A stretch of 64,000 bases of DNA from Acanthochlamys bracteata (Eukaryota > Streptophyta > Magnoliopsida > Pandanales > Velloziaceae): positions 5,991,501-6,055,500 of the forward strand of contig CM034143.1 of the NCBI GenBank assembly GCA_019914995.1, in the 5' to 3' direction. The notes under the pieces were generated by a model. That model was not told the origin of the DNA, did not search any database, and saw only the letters and a program-made list of their open reading frames with translations. Shown piece by piece: positions 63,240 to 64,000 of the stretch (within the stretch, counting starts at the first letter, position 1; each line of letters starts with the position of its first letter). The translations under genes and the position numbers were made by a program.

Positions 63240-64000
63240 CTGCAAATTTTGGCAAGTTAAATCATCACAATATTGTGTGTTCTATTGCAGTGAACGTAAA
63301 AAGCTATGATTACCAAAGTCAGACATACATATAGGCTTCACATTCTCCAGAAACAGATTAAGTTAGTGAAAAGTACTCATCTATTAGCCCTTCAAGTGAA
63401 AAGAAATAACAAGCTACTAGTGCTCAAAATGCCGAGAGACCTTCATTATTTGACGCCTCTTCCAATTGATGAGCACTCAAAATGTAATAATGGTGAGGTC
63501 AAATGAGGTGGCTGCTACATAAAGCACTGTTAATGCACAGACGAGTGTACTGATTTTAGCCCATGAAGTTCAATGTCCAACATGCATAGGGCAAGCATAG
63601 CCCAAGAAGCTTCTTGCGTAAGTTAGATATGTTTCTCTAAATATTCAATTTGAGTGAATGCTCAACTATTAGGCAAGGAATTCTTAACTTTAGACGAGAG
63701 ATTTCCACTATAAGAAAATTGTAACCATGACTAGTCGCAGACTTGAAGACGTTCAGTATGCAAGTCAGTCTGCCTGCCATATGCTAGATGCATCTAATAA
63801 CCTTGGAAGCACAACAAAAGATCTTCATACTACAAAACCAGAAATCTTAGAAACAAGTTTACGTACTCATCTATGGAGAGTGATTAAAAAAAACTTGCAC
63901 GTGCTATAGATCATCAAAAAGTATAAAATACTATGATTTTATCATTTTTTCTAGAATTTGAAATTATATGCTAACACAACTTGAAAAGTTCAACATCAAG
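63240..64000 (-). other. Presumed intron of the UBP6/7-like gene at the window edge
   Basis: Lies upstream of the first recognised UBP exon on the minus strand. I found no further UBP exon and no other gene in it; it is AT-rich and most simply read as intron continuing past the edge. Confidence 0.4.

Overview
This is nuclear DNA of a flowering plant, probably a eudicot. Protein genes are split by many GT-AG introns, non-coding DNA is AT-rich and full of short inverted-repeat elements, one intron holds chloroplast DNA (petN/psbM), and nearly every gene matches a conserved plant family. I found no CRISPR array, operon, tRNA or rRNA gene. Coordinates were read by eye from splice signals and reading-frame continuity. 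The multi-exon models given exon by exon keep an open frame across all junctions.

Layout. 0.3-2.8 kb (+): decayed, intron-bearing eIF4E copy. 3.4-6.0 kb (-): six-unit polyubiquitin gene with a leader intron that contains a MITE. 7.6-12.1 kb (-): Sec61 alpha translocon subunit, with a LINE tail in one intron. 13.8-15.8 kb (-): NOL7/UTP16-like nucleolar protein, divergent from a 15-exon TBC (GYP7/TBC1D15-type) Rab-GAP gene at 16.5-23.2 kb (+). 24.8-26.9 kb (+): PTI1-like receptor-like cytoplasmic kinase. 28.9-33.2 kb (+): Rab1/RABD GTPase whose first intron holds MITEs and a plastid insertion. 33.8-36.4 kb (-): ribosomal protein eL28. 37.5-38.5 kb (-): C-terminal portion of a PWWP-type protein family. 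41.6-44.3 kb (+): decayed RWDD1/GIR2-like gene that has lost its RWD core. 46.5-53.9 kb (-): 15-exon glutamate-dehydrogenase-like protein with an N-terminal zinc-finger-like extension and without the catalytic lysine. 56.3-60.4 kb (+): UAP56-type DECD-box helicase with one GC-AG intron. 62.2 kb to the right edge (-): 3' end of a UBP6/UBP7 ubiquitin hydrolase.

The genes do not form a pathway. They are mostly housekeeping functions (ubiquitin supply and recycling, ER translocation and ER-Golgi traffic, ribosome, mRNA export). I saw no convincing undescribed defence or biosynthetic system. The most interesting protein is the zinc-finger/GDH fusion at 46.5-53.9 kb, whose active-site lysine is replaced by glycine. 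Other notable points are the two intron-bearing pseudogenes, the plastid insertion, a head-to-tail LTR-like pair, and a recurrent MITE group with GGGCGTTTG-type ends.
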